Source of the DNA: Holothuria scabra
Lineage: Eukaryota; Echinodermata; Holothuroidea; Aspidochirotida; Holothuriidae
DNA length: 64,000 nt
NCBI GenBank assembly: GCA_037179385.1
Contig: CM074185.1
Coordinates: 48,921,000 to 48,984,999 of the forward strand
Reading direction: 5' to 3'
Positions 28,101 to 43,100 of the stretch are shown here, piece after piece (the stretch's first letter is position 1; the number at the start of each line of letters is the position of its first letter). Both the position numbers and the translations under genes were made by a program. The notes under the pieces were generated by a model. It was not told the DNA's origin and did no database searches. It was given only the letters and a program-made list of their open reading frames with translations.

Positions 28101-31100
28101 CCAGATTTTATTCTCACAAAGCGCTAACGAATCATTTTTAACTTTTAGTCAGAATTTTCTTACCGTCTATCCTGAGTTTCCCCAATTTCCAGAAAAAGGT
28201 CGGTAACCCTGTCCCCCCCCCCCCATTCCCATAAATTTTAACTGGTTTCTTACTGTAAAAGAGAACACTTTTCCAGTAATGTTTGAACTAACACACCAAT
28301 CAATTGCCTTTAAAAGCCTTGAAGCAAGCTTTTGTTCCCCTGAAGTTGAACTCACTCTAAACTTTAGACTAGAACAGCATCAGTTTGGGCTTGGAGTTTA
28401 GCAGTAATAAATCCCCCTCCCCTTTGTGTTTCTGGTGGAATCCCCCCTATCTATTGGTAATTTCTTAATCATTAAATGGCCTTTTCTTTTAATCTTTTTG
28501 CTTTGCAAAGGATAAAAAGGGCAACAAACAAAAGAGTGACAGAAAAAATACCTGAATAAACTTATGATCCTCATTGAAATGATCTCCATACACATGTCTA
28601 AGACTAGTTGGATTGGAATATATTAAGGCCAAACTTTCCTCTACTGTCCAAGCAGTAGCTCCATTTCTGAACCAGACAGAGATTGACTTATAAACATCCA
28701 GATGTATATGGAAGGTACCATAAATGGATTTACATGCATAGACCCAGGTAGACAAGCTGTTTTATCATAATGAATGAAAACCTTATCTACAGAGCAATTT
28801 TTGAGTGCACAGTCATTTATCTAATTGGCAGTTATTGCCAAGTCACTTAAGTATTTCCTGTGCCCAACTGCCCATACTGGTTGGATAGATAAATGAATCT
28901 CCCCCAAGGAGTGCAATGCTGCATCAAAGCACTGCTCAACGTAACCTTGATTTTTTAACCCCAAATTTTACTATACTTACACCTACTGTAGTTAAAACAA
29001 AATCCTTGTGACAACAATGAAAAAATCAAAGTTGTGAGATTTGAAAAGGCTTTTTTTTCTAATGACTTGTACTATAAACCTGTTAAACTTTAGAGACCTG
29101 CTTCAGATGAAATGCAAAATGTCAAATGCTGTCCACTAATTGCTAAAGCCTCTCACAGAGACCACACTCAGTGCTAACAAAATTTTAAATTTTCACATTT
29201 TGTTGGAAACCCTAAAACTAATTAAATGAAGGATATTCAATGACAGCCTATGCTTGATAACACAATATGTTACCTTAAAGATCACCACAACCTCTACATC
29301 AGTCTTCCTCAAATAGCAGGGCACGGGCCACTTTGAAGTGGCGTGAATATTGACAAATTTAACTTACATAACTTTTTTGACAAGAATTGTTCTGTGTCCA
29401 AAATAGGTACTTTACATGAATCTAATACTTCCCACAGATTGACATCACATACCAACAAGGATATAATAACATCCTATTTGTTCTTACAAGAAAGTAAATT
29501 CACCGTCACTGTTTACATTTATCAGAGTCAGTGCTTTGTCGATTCACCGTTTCTGGTGAATTGACAAAAACTGTTAACTTTTGGCCAGAAAAACTGAACA
29601 AATTGTGCACCATTTTGCATGTAAGCCCCCTCCGAAATGCTTTAAAATTTTCAAAAGGGGAGGGAGTGTATACCCTTCCCCAGGACCGCGATCAGTGGCG
29701 CATTATATCAGTTTACATTTAGCAATGTGGTGCTTCAGAAAATTTAAATGAGAAAGCCTGCTCTCACATACTGGCCTTGACGATTGAGGTGTGTGAGTGG
29801 GATTGCACATCATCACTGTCATTGTGAAAAGTGAGAAATTTTGCAGACCGGGTTAGGTTAGATCTGGAGTTTTATGGCCCAGTTTCCAACCAATTGGTTC
29901 AAGTCGAGCCCATCATGGCCATTTTTCCAGATATATGCTCACTGGCTTATTTTCCCTACTCCATTGCTTACGAAGGGCACCTACAGAGTGCGAACCCAAA
30001 TATATCTAAGTGTAAATGCTTGATAAAATAGCACACATCTCTCACATTTCTCAATTTCTTGAGGAGTGTGATTTCCAGCACCCTTGGAAGATAAAAAATC
30101 AAGGCATGTGTGTACAAATCACTGGACTATAAACTATGGCAGTGAGAGAATTACCTAAAGAAAATAGACCACACCCCCCAAGATTACACAAATATTATTG
30201 GTATCAACAAATAGGTAAATGGACTATTTTCTATGATAATTCTTGGTTTCTGTTACAGAAAGATGTTAAAATAGGTCATAAAAAACAGCTTACTTTAAAT
30301 CTTTTAATTTTAGCATCCTCTTCTTCTATTTGCTGTTCATAATTGCTAATTTGGCTCAAAAGTGATTCTTTGTTAACAGGTTTAGACTGATCTGTATCCA
30401 TTGCCTCCTCCTGCAAGAAAAATATATACATACAAATTATGACAAGATAGCAACTTATACAAGTAAGTCCACACAAATGTCAAAAAATATCACTGTTGAA
30501 AACAGACTGGCTTCAACAAATCACCACACTGACATTACAGGGAAGAAAAAAAATCACTTGGACAAGTAAACACAAGATGTCTCCACTGTGGCCTAGGTAT
30601 AGGGGGAAGGTGGCAGAGATAGTCACAATTAAAAAGTGCATAACTTAATTCTCTTTATTTAGACCTATAGAAGGAGCAAGCATTTACATATCAGTGAAAG
30701 GAACATTTACTCTCATCTAGAGGGCTTCCTCGGTGATGTATATTCTGGATACAGTATGCTTATAATAGGGTTTGAATTTCCCAATTCAAGTTAATTCATG
30801 CATTGTTCAGTAGAGTGATGTGGCAATCATTTTGCTTATGAATTGTTTAATTCTACAATTCACACTCTATTTTTTTGGAATATAGAAAGCAATATTCATG
30901 GTCTGATATTACATGACAAACATTGAAGAGGGCAGCAAACAAAGAATCAGATTTAACGAAAGTTAACACTACAGGATTCTAGGCCTTGAGTTTTAGATTT
31001 TCCAACTGTGCTACAAATCACACTCCTCAGCAAATTAAGGATTGTGGAAGGTGTGCTGTTTTATTAAATATTAATAGGTTTATATGAGTTCCCATCTTGA

Positions 31101-34100
31101 TCTTGACACCATGTTTGGTCTCACGGTAGAGGATCCGCCTCCCACGCGGAAGGCGCAGGTTTGATTCCCAAGTTTAGTAATACCAAAGACTCTAAAAGTG
31201 GAACCTACTGCCATTGTGGGTGATGCTCCACATAAGCAATGGAGTAGGGAAAACAAGCCAGTGAGCCACAACTTAAAAAAAGCTGTGGCCAACTCAATTT
31301 GAACCAATGGGTTGGAAACTGGGCCTTAAAACTTCATCAACTACTAACCCATCTTGATCCAAGTGTGCTAAAAATCACACTCACAGTGATTTGAGGAGAT
31401 TGATTGAGTGCAATTGCACTTGCACACATCAAAATTCAAGGCCTGGGGTTCTAGCTAGAGATTCTTGTGTAGTGATTTTCCTCAGTGTAGTGTGCAAAAA
31501 CTATCGCCTGTCATAACCATCCTACACAGCCCTCATAGCTGTAATGCTGGGTGTGAAGCAACCTTACAGAATTTGCTTGTGAAAGAAGTCATGATTGATG
31601 AATGTGTCATTTTGCATAAAATGACCCAATAAAAATGTTGGGTATTTGACATTATAAAAATATATATTAATTTCCATGAATTCTAAGATGTTTTCCATGG
31701 AGTTCTTTTTAAAAAATGTGCTAGCCAGAAGTGTGGAAATTGCTGGCTATAATGCCAGTCTGCAAGTGTCAGTTGTTATATTCCCAACTCACCTGTATAT
31801 TTGGAGGCAGTTTATACCCACTTTACTCAGGAACACTCTTTTTACTGTACTCTACATTCAGAAAAAAATGTCCTTCCACTCACAACTCGCACCAGCCTCA
31901 CAATCAGAGGTAAGATGTATGGACTGGTACTGTATTCCCACGGTAAGTTTCCAGGATACATTCAACACATGGAGTATTCTGTATACCCATAACCAGCATT
32001 TAACTGTTTCAACTGTAAATGAAATTTCACCTATTTTTCTACATATTCAGAGAAAGATACAGAAAATCTGTTATCAAATGAAAAACTAACTTTTACTTTA
32101 TGGATAGTTTAGTTAGTTAGATGGAGTGTAACCGCTCAGTTTCTGCCTAGCTGGTTGAAGTCAGGCTGTCCACATCCTTCTTTTCAGTTGTGGATCACTG
32201 GCTTGTTTTCCCTCCTCCATTGCTTATGCTGAGCACTGAGCACAATGGCAGTACTGTAGGTTCGATTTTTTACATCTTTGATATGACCCGGCCAGGAGTT
32301 AAACTCCAGACTAGGGATGCACCGGATATCCAGTCCGGCCTGATTATCCGGCCGGATAGTGAAAAAATATCCGGTTCTGGTTCCGGCCGGATTTTTTTTA
32401 AATCCGGCCTGAACCGGATTTTTCTGTAAACTTGGGTAGTATTATGTACATGAGTTAAAACAAACATGAAAACTGTGCAGTAACTGTCTCAGAATTAATT
32501 TAAAGCTCATAGATCATACTGTAGCTTATCAGTGCATGTTACAGTACTGTATACAACATTTGAACACCTTTATTTAGCCCTTAATATGACTGAACCAAAC
32601 AGGCAACAAAGTTATAAAAGTAACTGATTTCCATGTACATGTAACAAATATGACTTCAAATTCCTCCAACTGTGTGAAATAAACTGAATGGATAAAAAAA
32701 CCTTTCATGCAATTTAAATAAGTCTACTGCAGCGCACAGTAGTACTGTACAAAATGGATAATCCATATTACAGTTGTACCTGAGTCACATCATTCAAGGC
32801 AGTGTTTCAGTTTAATTGCATTGGGTTGTCTATAAAATACACACTTGAACACTTCACTTTACTTTTCTTTACTTTTTAACATTACTTGCCCATTAAAATT
32901 GTGTAGTACAAGCAAGAAATGTGTTTCATCTTGAATTTCAGAAGACATTACTCATTACAAATTAAAGTTGCCTATGGGGTTAATATTAATGTTTTCTGTC
33001 CCTAATATCATCACACACACTTAATTAAGTATACACAATATGATTAGTGTTCGACCGATCATCTGTTAAGTAATCGACATCTAGCCGATTATTCCGTCAT
33101 CGGTAAATAATCGGGCATTGGTAAATTTCTGCCATTCAACCGATCATTCGCAAACTGGAAAAAAGGGGCTAAATATACTTGGAAAAGGGCTCTTAGTTTT
33201 GTTCAAATCCCTGTAAATACTCAATCCATTAACTTCCTGCCAAAACGAGATGCATTGATAATCACAAACGTATAAATTTAACCCCTGCCATGGGAATGAT
33301 TGTTTGATATTTTCCGGTATAACCGTTTGTTTTACCTGAAATTAGATTTAGAATTGCATTCAAGGTGTATTCCTTGCTGTCTCTCAGAAAGCACTGCATA
33401 AGTTGCTGTACAAACTGTTCTGCACAATACGCATAGAACAGACTGGCCTATATAGCCAGCTAGCGAAGCCGGGTGAGTTCCATGCTAAATTCACATAGAA
33501 ACAGCACCACAAATATCTGTCTATGTGGATTATGTGAGGATCTGACTTTCTTGCATTTCAGTTGCAGATTCTTTTTAAACAAGACATAAGTTTTGGAAGA
33601 GAACTGCTAAAAATATACAGGGATGTTTATAACTGAAAGGAACCATAAGATAACATTGATCAGGTGCAATTGTTTTGCTGCCCAGGACTGCTAAGATTAT
33701 TATGATTGCTTTAGATGGGGTTGTGTAAGACGCGAGCTCGAGAGTAGCTACAGTACATTAAAGCGACTACAATCCAGTACAGTAAAAGAATGGAAATGTC
33801 CCGACATGATTGGAGGATGAAAACTAGACAGAGCATGATGTTGGCCTTGGAACTAAATTATCAAAGGGCATATGACATCAACTGCAAACAATTCTATTGT
33901 ATTAACAGTTGATTTGTATTTTCACTTTTGAATTGAAAATATTACCCCTACAAAAATGAAATTCCATTCGTCAAACGAACGGAACAATTCCCAATATTTT
34001 CTATTCTAAACTGGTTGTGGTATACACGACGTGCACAAAGCAAGGGGCGCATACTATAGAGACAAACATGTGATTTCCCTCTATTAATCTGTAATCGGCA

Positions 34101-37100
34101 TCGGGCCGATTGTTTAATTAATTAATCGGTAATTGAGTATTACCGATTATAGCACAATCGGTAGACCACTAAATATGTTATCAAACATGTAATACGTAAT
34201 ATCAGAATGTGTGATATGCAGTATCTCTGCCAAAAAAATTATTAATGATAAATGTGCTTCAGTTTTTTGATATCATGGCATGCTTAAATACTAGAAATGG
34301 TGTATTAAACTATGGTGCTGTGCATAGTTAAAAACCTTAACCCTTGAGTCTTTTTACAGTACATATGAGCTTTCCATTCAGTAATCACTATCCAAGGACT
34401 CTCTTTGCCAAGTATTACTGGTCTACATAATTTGTACATTTTTTTTTTAACAAGTGGTGATGTACTCTAGTTCAAAAAGAACAAACTGATATGCATTAAA
34501 AACAACTTTCAAGATTCCCTCAGGAGTTTTCTCTACAAATACTCTTTTACTGTAAGGAGGGAAAATACAAAGAGCTCTTACTTGCCCTGCTTTGCAACAG
34601 TTTTGCTGTACTTCTGCAGGAACAGCAGTTCATGCCTTTTTTCTATTGCATTTTTTGGTTAAAAAATTTAGTTAAATACACTTGTACAACACTTGAAGAC
34701 AAATTTATTGACATTTCCCATTAGTCCTTCACAAACATTACATCACAAAGCAGTAAACTCCTATCCCAGAGTTTCTCTGCTTTTCTGGATTTCACATTAT
34801 TCATATGCATTGCCAAAATCCGGTTCCGGCCGGATTTCAAGTTGGTTCCGGCAAAATCCGGTTCCGGCCGGATCCAAAATTTTGGTTCCGGTGCATCCCT
34901 ACTCCAGACCATTTTACGGTACTTTAAAATCAGCAGTATTAGATTTGTACTTTCATATCATACAGCTACCAACACATTTGGAGGTAACATCACTTCAAGG
35001 AGAAATGCAGTCACTCCTACCTGAAGTAGTGTAGTAGGCTATTCTGTTTCACGATCATGCTGCTAGAACTGAATGGGATCTTTCAGCCAATGTTACCCAA
35101 GAAAAAGGCATTTTCTTAGGGTGAAGCTTGTCTCTGTAATTGCGGCAGTTAACCACGTTTAAACGAACCCTGTTGCTCTATTGAGCAAATAGTCTTTGAA
35201 GGGGGCAAATGCCTTTAACTTTATTGATCTCAAGATACCTGAACAGGAAGTTCTCTACATAAATTCTGGATTATTAGTTGCCAGCCAGAGATGGCTCAAA
35301 CTTGTGTTCGCTTCTGGCATCATGATTGGCTCATGAGAGCTATGTGACAGTATGTTGCCCCTCAAGGGTGAAATTGACCAGAAGTAACTGCTTGGTTTGC
35401 CTTGTCATATCTTAGTCCTGAAATATCATGGAAGATACTTAGAAGGGCAATAAGGAGAAATTTGGGGATTGAACTGATGCTTCAAAATAAATATGGAGTG
35501 AATGCAAATGACCTTTAACAAGAATGGCCACTGATGAGCACAATCTTTATTGAGTGAATTTGGGTTAATTGCCTTAGAGTGTGACGGAAGTGCAGAATGT
35601 ATTTCTGTAAAAATCATTTAAATAGGCACCATATTCATCAAAATGCCTAACTACAGTATTTATTAATCACTTAAAAGATCTACTACTTTCTATGGATGTT
35701 TACAAGCCCAGTTTGTATTTGCCTCCATGAATTTTCACTGGCATTATTAGAATTTTGTTTTCCAACTACAGTACTGGGTCCCATCACTGGCTGGGGGAGG
35801 GGGTCTCCTTCCCTTTTGGAAATGTTTTATACCTTGTACAAACTTTATGATTATAACTTTATATTTTTCCATAACTCATAATCAGTGTTCATTTAAAGGG
35901 AACATATTGATATTCATTTGTACACATAACACAATGATACAATGTTTTTGAACTCCTAATCTGAGTTGAAGTTAAACTCAGTTTTATCTTCATAAATGTA
36001 AACTCCATTTTTCATACTGTACCTGATTTTCTAATGCCTGTAATTGATTCCTAAGTTTTTCCAATTCCCTGTCACATATCATCTTCCTATCTGATATTAC
36101 AGCCATCAAATTAAAGTGAATCTCACCAGCACTGTACCTGCACAAAAAATAAAGAGAACAATAAGCTTTAATATTAAGATTATATTATATGAAAAAGTCC
36201 TCACTAAAATTACCAAGGAGCTGCAAACAGTCTAAAACCTGACCTCTCAAAGAAAAGTCAAGTTTATAGCCACAGTAAAACTTATCAGTTTTATTATATT
36301 TGAATTAATTTTATGAAAATTACATGCCAGAATGGGGATAAACAGAGATGCAAAACATCAACTTAAATCCTGACTTCCTGCAAAAAAGTAGTCAAGTACT
36401 TTTTTTAGACTTGACACTTAGGTGATTTGTGAAAGGACTACAGTATTTCACAAGATGTGCTGCAAATACTGTAGGACTCTCCTCTCGACAACCAATCAAA
36501 ACTGACATAGGACTCTTCTCTGGGCAACCAATCAAAACTGACATGCATGTTTCCCACTGTATGTGATGTTATCACCCTCATGGTACTTGTGATGAGGTAT
36601 CAAAAGAGGTTGATGGGAATCAGGGGACAATGATAATCTGATTAAATGTCAATCAAAGTAATCAAATTTAATTTGCTTTCCACTCATATGAACTTTTTAT
36701 TAAGCTATCAGGCAGAGTGCAATTGAGGGGCACTTTGTCCCCATTCAGAAAGCTCTTGCCTAGTTTATATGGAAATTACTTCTTCAGGTTACACAGAAAA
36801 TTAGAAAGAAGAATCCTAATTCTTTCCACTTGTAAATATTTTTGGCGAAGATCATCTTTATTTGCTATGCTTTCCCAAAAGTCTGGGGAGAGAAGCATTT
36901 CACACCCAGCCGTGAGGTATGAAGGTTGAGAGACAAGGTTTGTGCTACTGTACCATTCCTTTCATAACTCAATGACACCAATTTCACGTACAGTACCGTA
37001 GTTACCTGGTGAGTGACATCCCAAGAGACATATACTGTAAGTATTTATTTGCACTTTAAATGCAAGCCTTTAAAAAAAAATATTTAGAGGAGCAAATTTT

Positions 37101-40100
37101 TCTTTCAAAGGAAATACAAAGCAAAACCCATAAAAAAAAAAGAAAAAAGTATCTCACTTTTGTATTCTCTGTTCAATAGCAGGTTTTACTGTTTTCAACC
37201 AGTCACTCGGGTCACATTTACCTGTAATAAAAAAGCCAAAGATAACGCTATTGAACTGTTAAGAAGCACACATGGTAAATATAGCACCACTAAACATTTG
37301 TAATTCCCCTGTGAAAGGAGATGACAGGAGTGAAAGCCATATTTCTTTAGGCCTATGTACCTGGGTAACAATCAATCTTAACCCTTTACCGTTGTTTGGG
37401 TCCTTTTGGACCCATACAGAGAGCTGGGCTGTCACCCATCTTTACTGTTTCACACGGAGCTCACACGAAACTGCGAGTAGCTACCCGAAAATTCGGCCAC
37501 AACAACGAGAGAGACAACAGTTTAAGGTCACAGGGTCAATAGCCTATGGAAGCTGATGCGGGGCATGCTGCGTCCGCTTTTCTGCCCACTCCAGAGGCGC
37601 GCAAATATGCCCCAATTGGAGCACAACGGTAAAGGTTTAATCTAAAGTATCTGCACCACTCGGCTGTGCACACACGCAGAGACGGTGGCATCAGCTTTGC
37701 AGTAAACACACTGCACAGGCTTATTTTAACCCTTTACGGTTGTTTGGGTCCTTTTGGACCCATGCGGAGAACTTCGGCTGTCACCCATCTTTACTGTTTC
37801 ACGCAGAGCTCAAAACTGCGAGTAGCTACCCGAAAATTCTGCCACAACAACGAGAGAGACAATAGTTTAAGGTCACAGGGTCAATAGCCATGGCAGCTGA
37901 TGCGGGGCGTGCTGCGTCCACTTTTCCGCCCACTCCCAAAGCACGCAAATATGCCCCGATTGGAGCACAACGGTAAACCTTCCTGTTCGTATGAATTCCG
38001 CAATTCGTAGAGATTCGTAGATGGGACATAGTTTCTTACAGCCTTCTTACGAAGTCCGTACAAATGCCTTTTTATTCGCAAGTACAACTTACGGCCTTCC
38101 TGATAAACGATGTGATTTTCGGATTAACAATGGCCTAAGAGTTCGTATGTTGTTCCTACGATTGCCTTAAGTTCTTCTTACGTCAGACTTACGGCAATCT
38201 TACGATTTTTCTTGTCGCAAGATGATCGTACGTGCAACTCACGGCATTGTGAAGTCATTCGTAAGAAGGTCTTATGAATGACTTGAGTAGATCTCAGTTT
38301 TTCTTTGAATATTTTGCCGGGACACAAAACGGTGCTGCCGTGTACTGTCGAAGGTTTGATATTTTCAATATGGCAGTCGTGCCAAAGAAACTACATCTGC
38401 AGCTGCATCTGCAAGTAGAGGAGGAGGAAGAAGAAGATCGAGCTGTTGTTGCAGCAGCAATAGTTCAAAGGAGGCAAAAGGAGCTAGAGAGAAGAAAGCG
38501 GCGCGGGTGGGTGCGACCATGGCTGTTGCTGTAGCTATCCCCCCTTTCTCTCCTTCCTCCTGATCTCCCTCCTTCCTTTTCTTCCCCTTTGCCCTCTTTC
38601 CTTCAATGGATTTTCCTGTCGGTCACATAATTCTTCGAGAGATGTTTCTTCATGGAATACCTTGAACAAAGTGGGGATTTGAACTTCGCGCGTTTGGCTT
38701 TATATCCAACAACTCACTAATTATGCCAAAGTATGCCTAACGTACACCTTACGAACGCCTTACTAACACCATGAACCGTTCGTACGGACGCCGTACGAAT
38801 TTTTGTTCGCAAGGCTTTCTTACGAACGCCCTAAGAGCCGTCTAGGAATAACTTAGGGCATCCGTACGACCATCGTACGAATTTGAAGCTTCTAAAATTG
38901 TCTCTCGACCCTACAAATTCTACAAAAATCTTGCGTGGTTCTTACGAAGTTCTTACAACGTTCGTAAGACTGCCTAACGAAGAGGATGTTTCGTACGACG
39001 TGTAAAAAAATCTTGGACAAGACCATCGACCAGACTGCAAACTTACGAACATTTTACGAACGATTTGCGAACGCTGGTTTCGCACGGTGTTCTAAGGAAG
39101 ATCTTACGAAATGGTCTAAAAATCGTTCCTACGGCGTTCGTAGCAGTTCATAGAGGCATTTGTGACCGTGGCTTAAAGAGTTCACACAGATTCATGAGAA
39201 AGTTCTTTCACTTGAAAATGGGGTTCATGACTTAGTGGATAGCATCATCACTGGGCCGATATTTTTATGATAGAAAACCGCAAATAAACCAATTGACCTT
39301 GAGATTTCTATCAGGTGTTCACAGCCAAAACGATAACTCCAGTATAGGTGCACCATACTGCTGGAAAGAAATAATGCTTGTGTTTTTGTTAATTTTTGAA
39401 CATGAAGTACACCTACTGCATTTGCTATGATTTTTTTCCCCAAATTTGACTGATTGATCTGGAAATTTTTAAATCTATACCACATTTTTTTATTTCATTT
39501 TCTTGCAAAACTTCACTTAATTTGCACTGATTGTTATGGTTTGAGATTCATTAGGCAACTAATAAGGCCACTGAATTTGATTCGAGTCACATTATACAAG
39601 TAAATACAAATCAATCCTAAAGAATCCTTTGAAGGTGGGTGGCCAGTATGTTAAGGTTAGCCACAAAAATGCTTTGTTGCACTGCTGGATTCTTAAATCA
39701 AGGTCAAAGTATACTGTAAATGTCAACCATTCAAGAGGCAGAATTCTCTAATGTGGCTCACAATTTTACATACTGTACAAAACAAGTGCAGAACAATTAC
39801 ATACAATGTACAGATGATTGGTTGATATCAGTAAAATAATTTACACAATACAACATTTTGATCTGTAAATATTGAAAGTCCATACCAGCAATAGGAATAT
39901 GCTGATAGTACTTATAATTTTATCAAATTTACTAACACCATCACTTATTTCCTATAAATGTGGACAGAACTAACATCATTAACAGTATATAGCAGCATAC
40001 TTTAAAATGTCATAATCCACAAGAAACTTGCATTTCCTCAAGTACTAGTGCACTGTCCGTAGACAATAATATTTTCAGCAAATACAAATTTGGGTAATAT

Positions 40101-43100
40101 TAAACCAAAACATCAAACAGAAAATTATGTTTTTTATGTCTGGGAATGTTGTAAACTCATCAAATAGTGGTGAATGCTACAAGTATGAGTTACATGATCC
40201 TCTGTCCACATGTGTGGGAAGAGTATGACCAATGCTGAAAGTAGATGGATGGCATTAAATGGGAAACTTGAAAATAATCTGTTTTACAAGTTTTCTCCTT
40301 CACTGAATTATCACACACAGCAGTAGTGTAGCTCCCATACACACAAAAAATAAACACCAGTTTACTTTCTTCAATTAATTCAGTTGTTTCATTGGGGTGG
40401 CTGCCCTTTTGTAGCAATTTGTGTAATAGGTGGCTATTGCCTGAAGCATAACTTGTTTTTGTAAAACATGGGACAGACATCACATAGATCAGGCTAGAAC
40501 ATTTACATCACAAATCAGCCATGTTTGTTTCACTTTTGTCAAACACACGTGGCTGTCAAATAATGTGAAACTGTTACCTTCTTTAAGCACTTCACATTTT
40601 TTGAAGTCTGTGTGTGTTAGACTTAACACTCATGTATGGCAAAGACAGCTGTACCACCACTACCATGTACAATACATAAAGTGAAGAAACTAACTCACTT
40701 CAAAGTTCACACACATCACACTTTCAAACTAAAGACTTTTAATGAAACGGAATTCATCCATGATAATCCAAGAAGGGGTTGACCTTTACAGTACAGTAGT
40801 AATGAGTCCACTTACCTAAGTCAACAGGTCCTTCTTTCAACCCGTCAAGTTCATACAAACGTCCATCAATTGGAATGTAACCGACAAAATGAAATACATC
40901 ATCATCTTTATCAGCTTTGCCGTCAAATTCAAACATCTGTTGCCTGAAAGAAGGAAGTCACAGCTAGATTAACTTCATACCAACATATTTCCTTCCAAAG
41001 GGAAGAGATTGTATCTTGACTCAAAAAAAAACTTTGAGAAAATGTAATATCGCCTGGGCATCTTTAAGTAGGAGACACAATACTCAACCCCTAACACACA
41101 GCATCACAGAGCATGCACTTGAAAATGATTTTAAAGCAATGGCATAGGTAGTCAGTTGGGGAGAAGCAGGGGGCAGGGTGACATGCCCCCATGCTTTTTG
41201 TAAATACATTCATTGACTTTATATTTTTACACAGCAAAGTTTTGATGGAAGTGAGCATGCCACCTCCACCCCCCCCCCCCCCCTCCTGCCACTTTTGTGT
41301 AGTGGTTATTGTGCCTGCCAAATGGGAGACTTTGTTGACTGTGCATCTTCACTGGAGAGTCTCCTTAAAGTGCATAATGACTTTTTGCAAATGAACTTTC
41401 ATCTAAATATCTTATGCATATGACAGCATGCATCACATTACTGTATTTCTCTTCAATGCACAGGAAAAAGATAAATTAGAAATTTCTATTCCGACTCCAC
41501 GGTCAGTCAACATTGATGAAAGTCATCAGCAATGACTTTTGATTGAACAAACGAGAGTTCTAGCAGGATAAGAAATGAATACACAGCAGTTTTTACTTTA
41601 ACATTTATATGGTGTATTCTCTGCATGAGGGGAAAAACAACTTATTCACTCCACCTGTTAAAGGCATACTTCCTTCTTGAAATTTCTGTGTAGTTTGTAA
41701 CCTCACGTACTATAACCCTAATCTGGACAGACTATGCACTATATTAAAATGTTTGATCATAGCGTAGTAGCTAAACAACTTAAACAAGCTTTTAAACAGT
41801 CTGATTGACTCTATATTGTGACCAATGTAAATCATGTTCTATGCAAGAAGAAACTCCTTAATTCACTAAGTAAACTACATTAATTAATGTAATTAATTCA
41901 CAATTCCTTCACAATGTGTCATAATTTACGAAGGGTTTTATAAAGTAGTTTCCTTTTTATTCATAGACATGCAGTAGTTACTGAAATGTGCCTTATGGAT
42001 ACTGCCAAAACTTTGACAATACTACTGTTAAGTTTATACAGACTTACAGCACTTGCCTACTGTACTTACTACTTGCAATTATCAATACCTGACTATCTTT
42101 TTCCTTTACCCAAGAAATACCATTTGTCTCAAAGAAATACCAAAGACAGCCTTGAATATCCACGGGCCAGGCCTGTTTCAACTTTAGTGAAGTTTAAAGA
42201 CCACAGACTAAAAGCAAACAGAAGCAACTTGTACTCTGAAGGCAGCTGCTGAAGCACCTTCAATATTCTCTCACTGCAAACCTTTTAGAAAACTTCTGAA
42301 TATAGTTTGGACCATCAGTTCAATAATGTTCAGCCATAACATGGTTTAGGGTAAACCTTAAAGCTACTTTTAACTACTTTTTTAACCTTTGTGTATTGCA
42401 ATAAAAAAAGAGAGAATGTACCCTCACAGATGCTCTAAAGGGAGGAAAATTTGACAGCCACAAACTTTCAAATATGCCAGTGTGAATTGCTTGAAATTTT
42501 AACAGCCTTCTGATTTTTTCTTTTTCTTTTTTATGTCACAATACTTTATGGACACCCTCATCAAAGTTGCATCACAACATCTACATGTCCCTCTAATCTA
42601 AACTGCAATTTCTTGACCACTTTCAGTAGCATGACAGCTACAGTAAGTATATAAAGTAAATACATAACATCATGAAAAACATTTAAAGGGAAAATTATTT
42701 TGACACAGAAATATAAAACCAGCAACAAGAGTAGCATTTTGTTCCATCATCTCCTTTTTCATTTCATATCTTGATTGTTTACCAGAATACTATAGAAATA
42801 TTGACGGGTTCCTTCAAGTGAGAACAAATATTAACTGTAGTGTAATGTTGAATGAGAATTTCATGACATTTGTTTAGTACAAAAATTTAATGTTTATATG
42901 CAAGGCGAGACAGCTTTTTCTATACTATAAAAACCACACTGGCCCAGATGGCAGAACATTTTTTTGTGTTTTGAACTGTAACTCTATGTACAATTATAAT
43001 GCATAATTCTTGAGAAAGACAATTTGTAAAAACAAAGTCAGACAGCCCCTTTAAATGATTCGTTCTCTTCACCAAATTGGACTGTCAATGCAAAAGAATG

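Larger units (their letters stand above)
32107..34930 (-). mobile_element. SINE copy split by the hAT nest (UCHL5 intron 8)
   Basis: Reverse-oriented SINE. The tail TTAGTTAGTTAGATGGAG is at 32107 and the body includes CACTGGCTTGTTTTCCCTCC. The box B region (GGAGTTAAACTCCAGAC) is interrupted at 32312 and resumes at 34902 after 2.6 kb of hAT sequence. The head beyond 34910 is poorly matched. Confidence 0.75.

Noticed and set aside
31113..31170. A functional tRNA-Gly gene
   Set aside because: The anticodon arm is intact, but the T-arm stem is mismatched, the acceptor stem is not formed and the sequence runs into a SINE body with target duplications.
34693..35034. 113-codon plus-strand open frame
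   Set aside because: It runs across the CCGG-rich subterminal region and right TIR of the hAT element into the split SINE, so it is a chance frame.
41263..41283. Long C-homopolymer as part of a MITE
   Set aside because: The C-run is clear, but I could not find a convincing inverted partner or target duplication around it.
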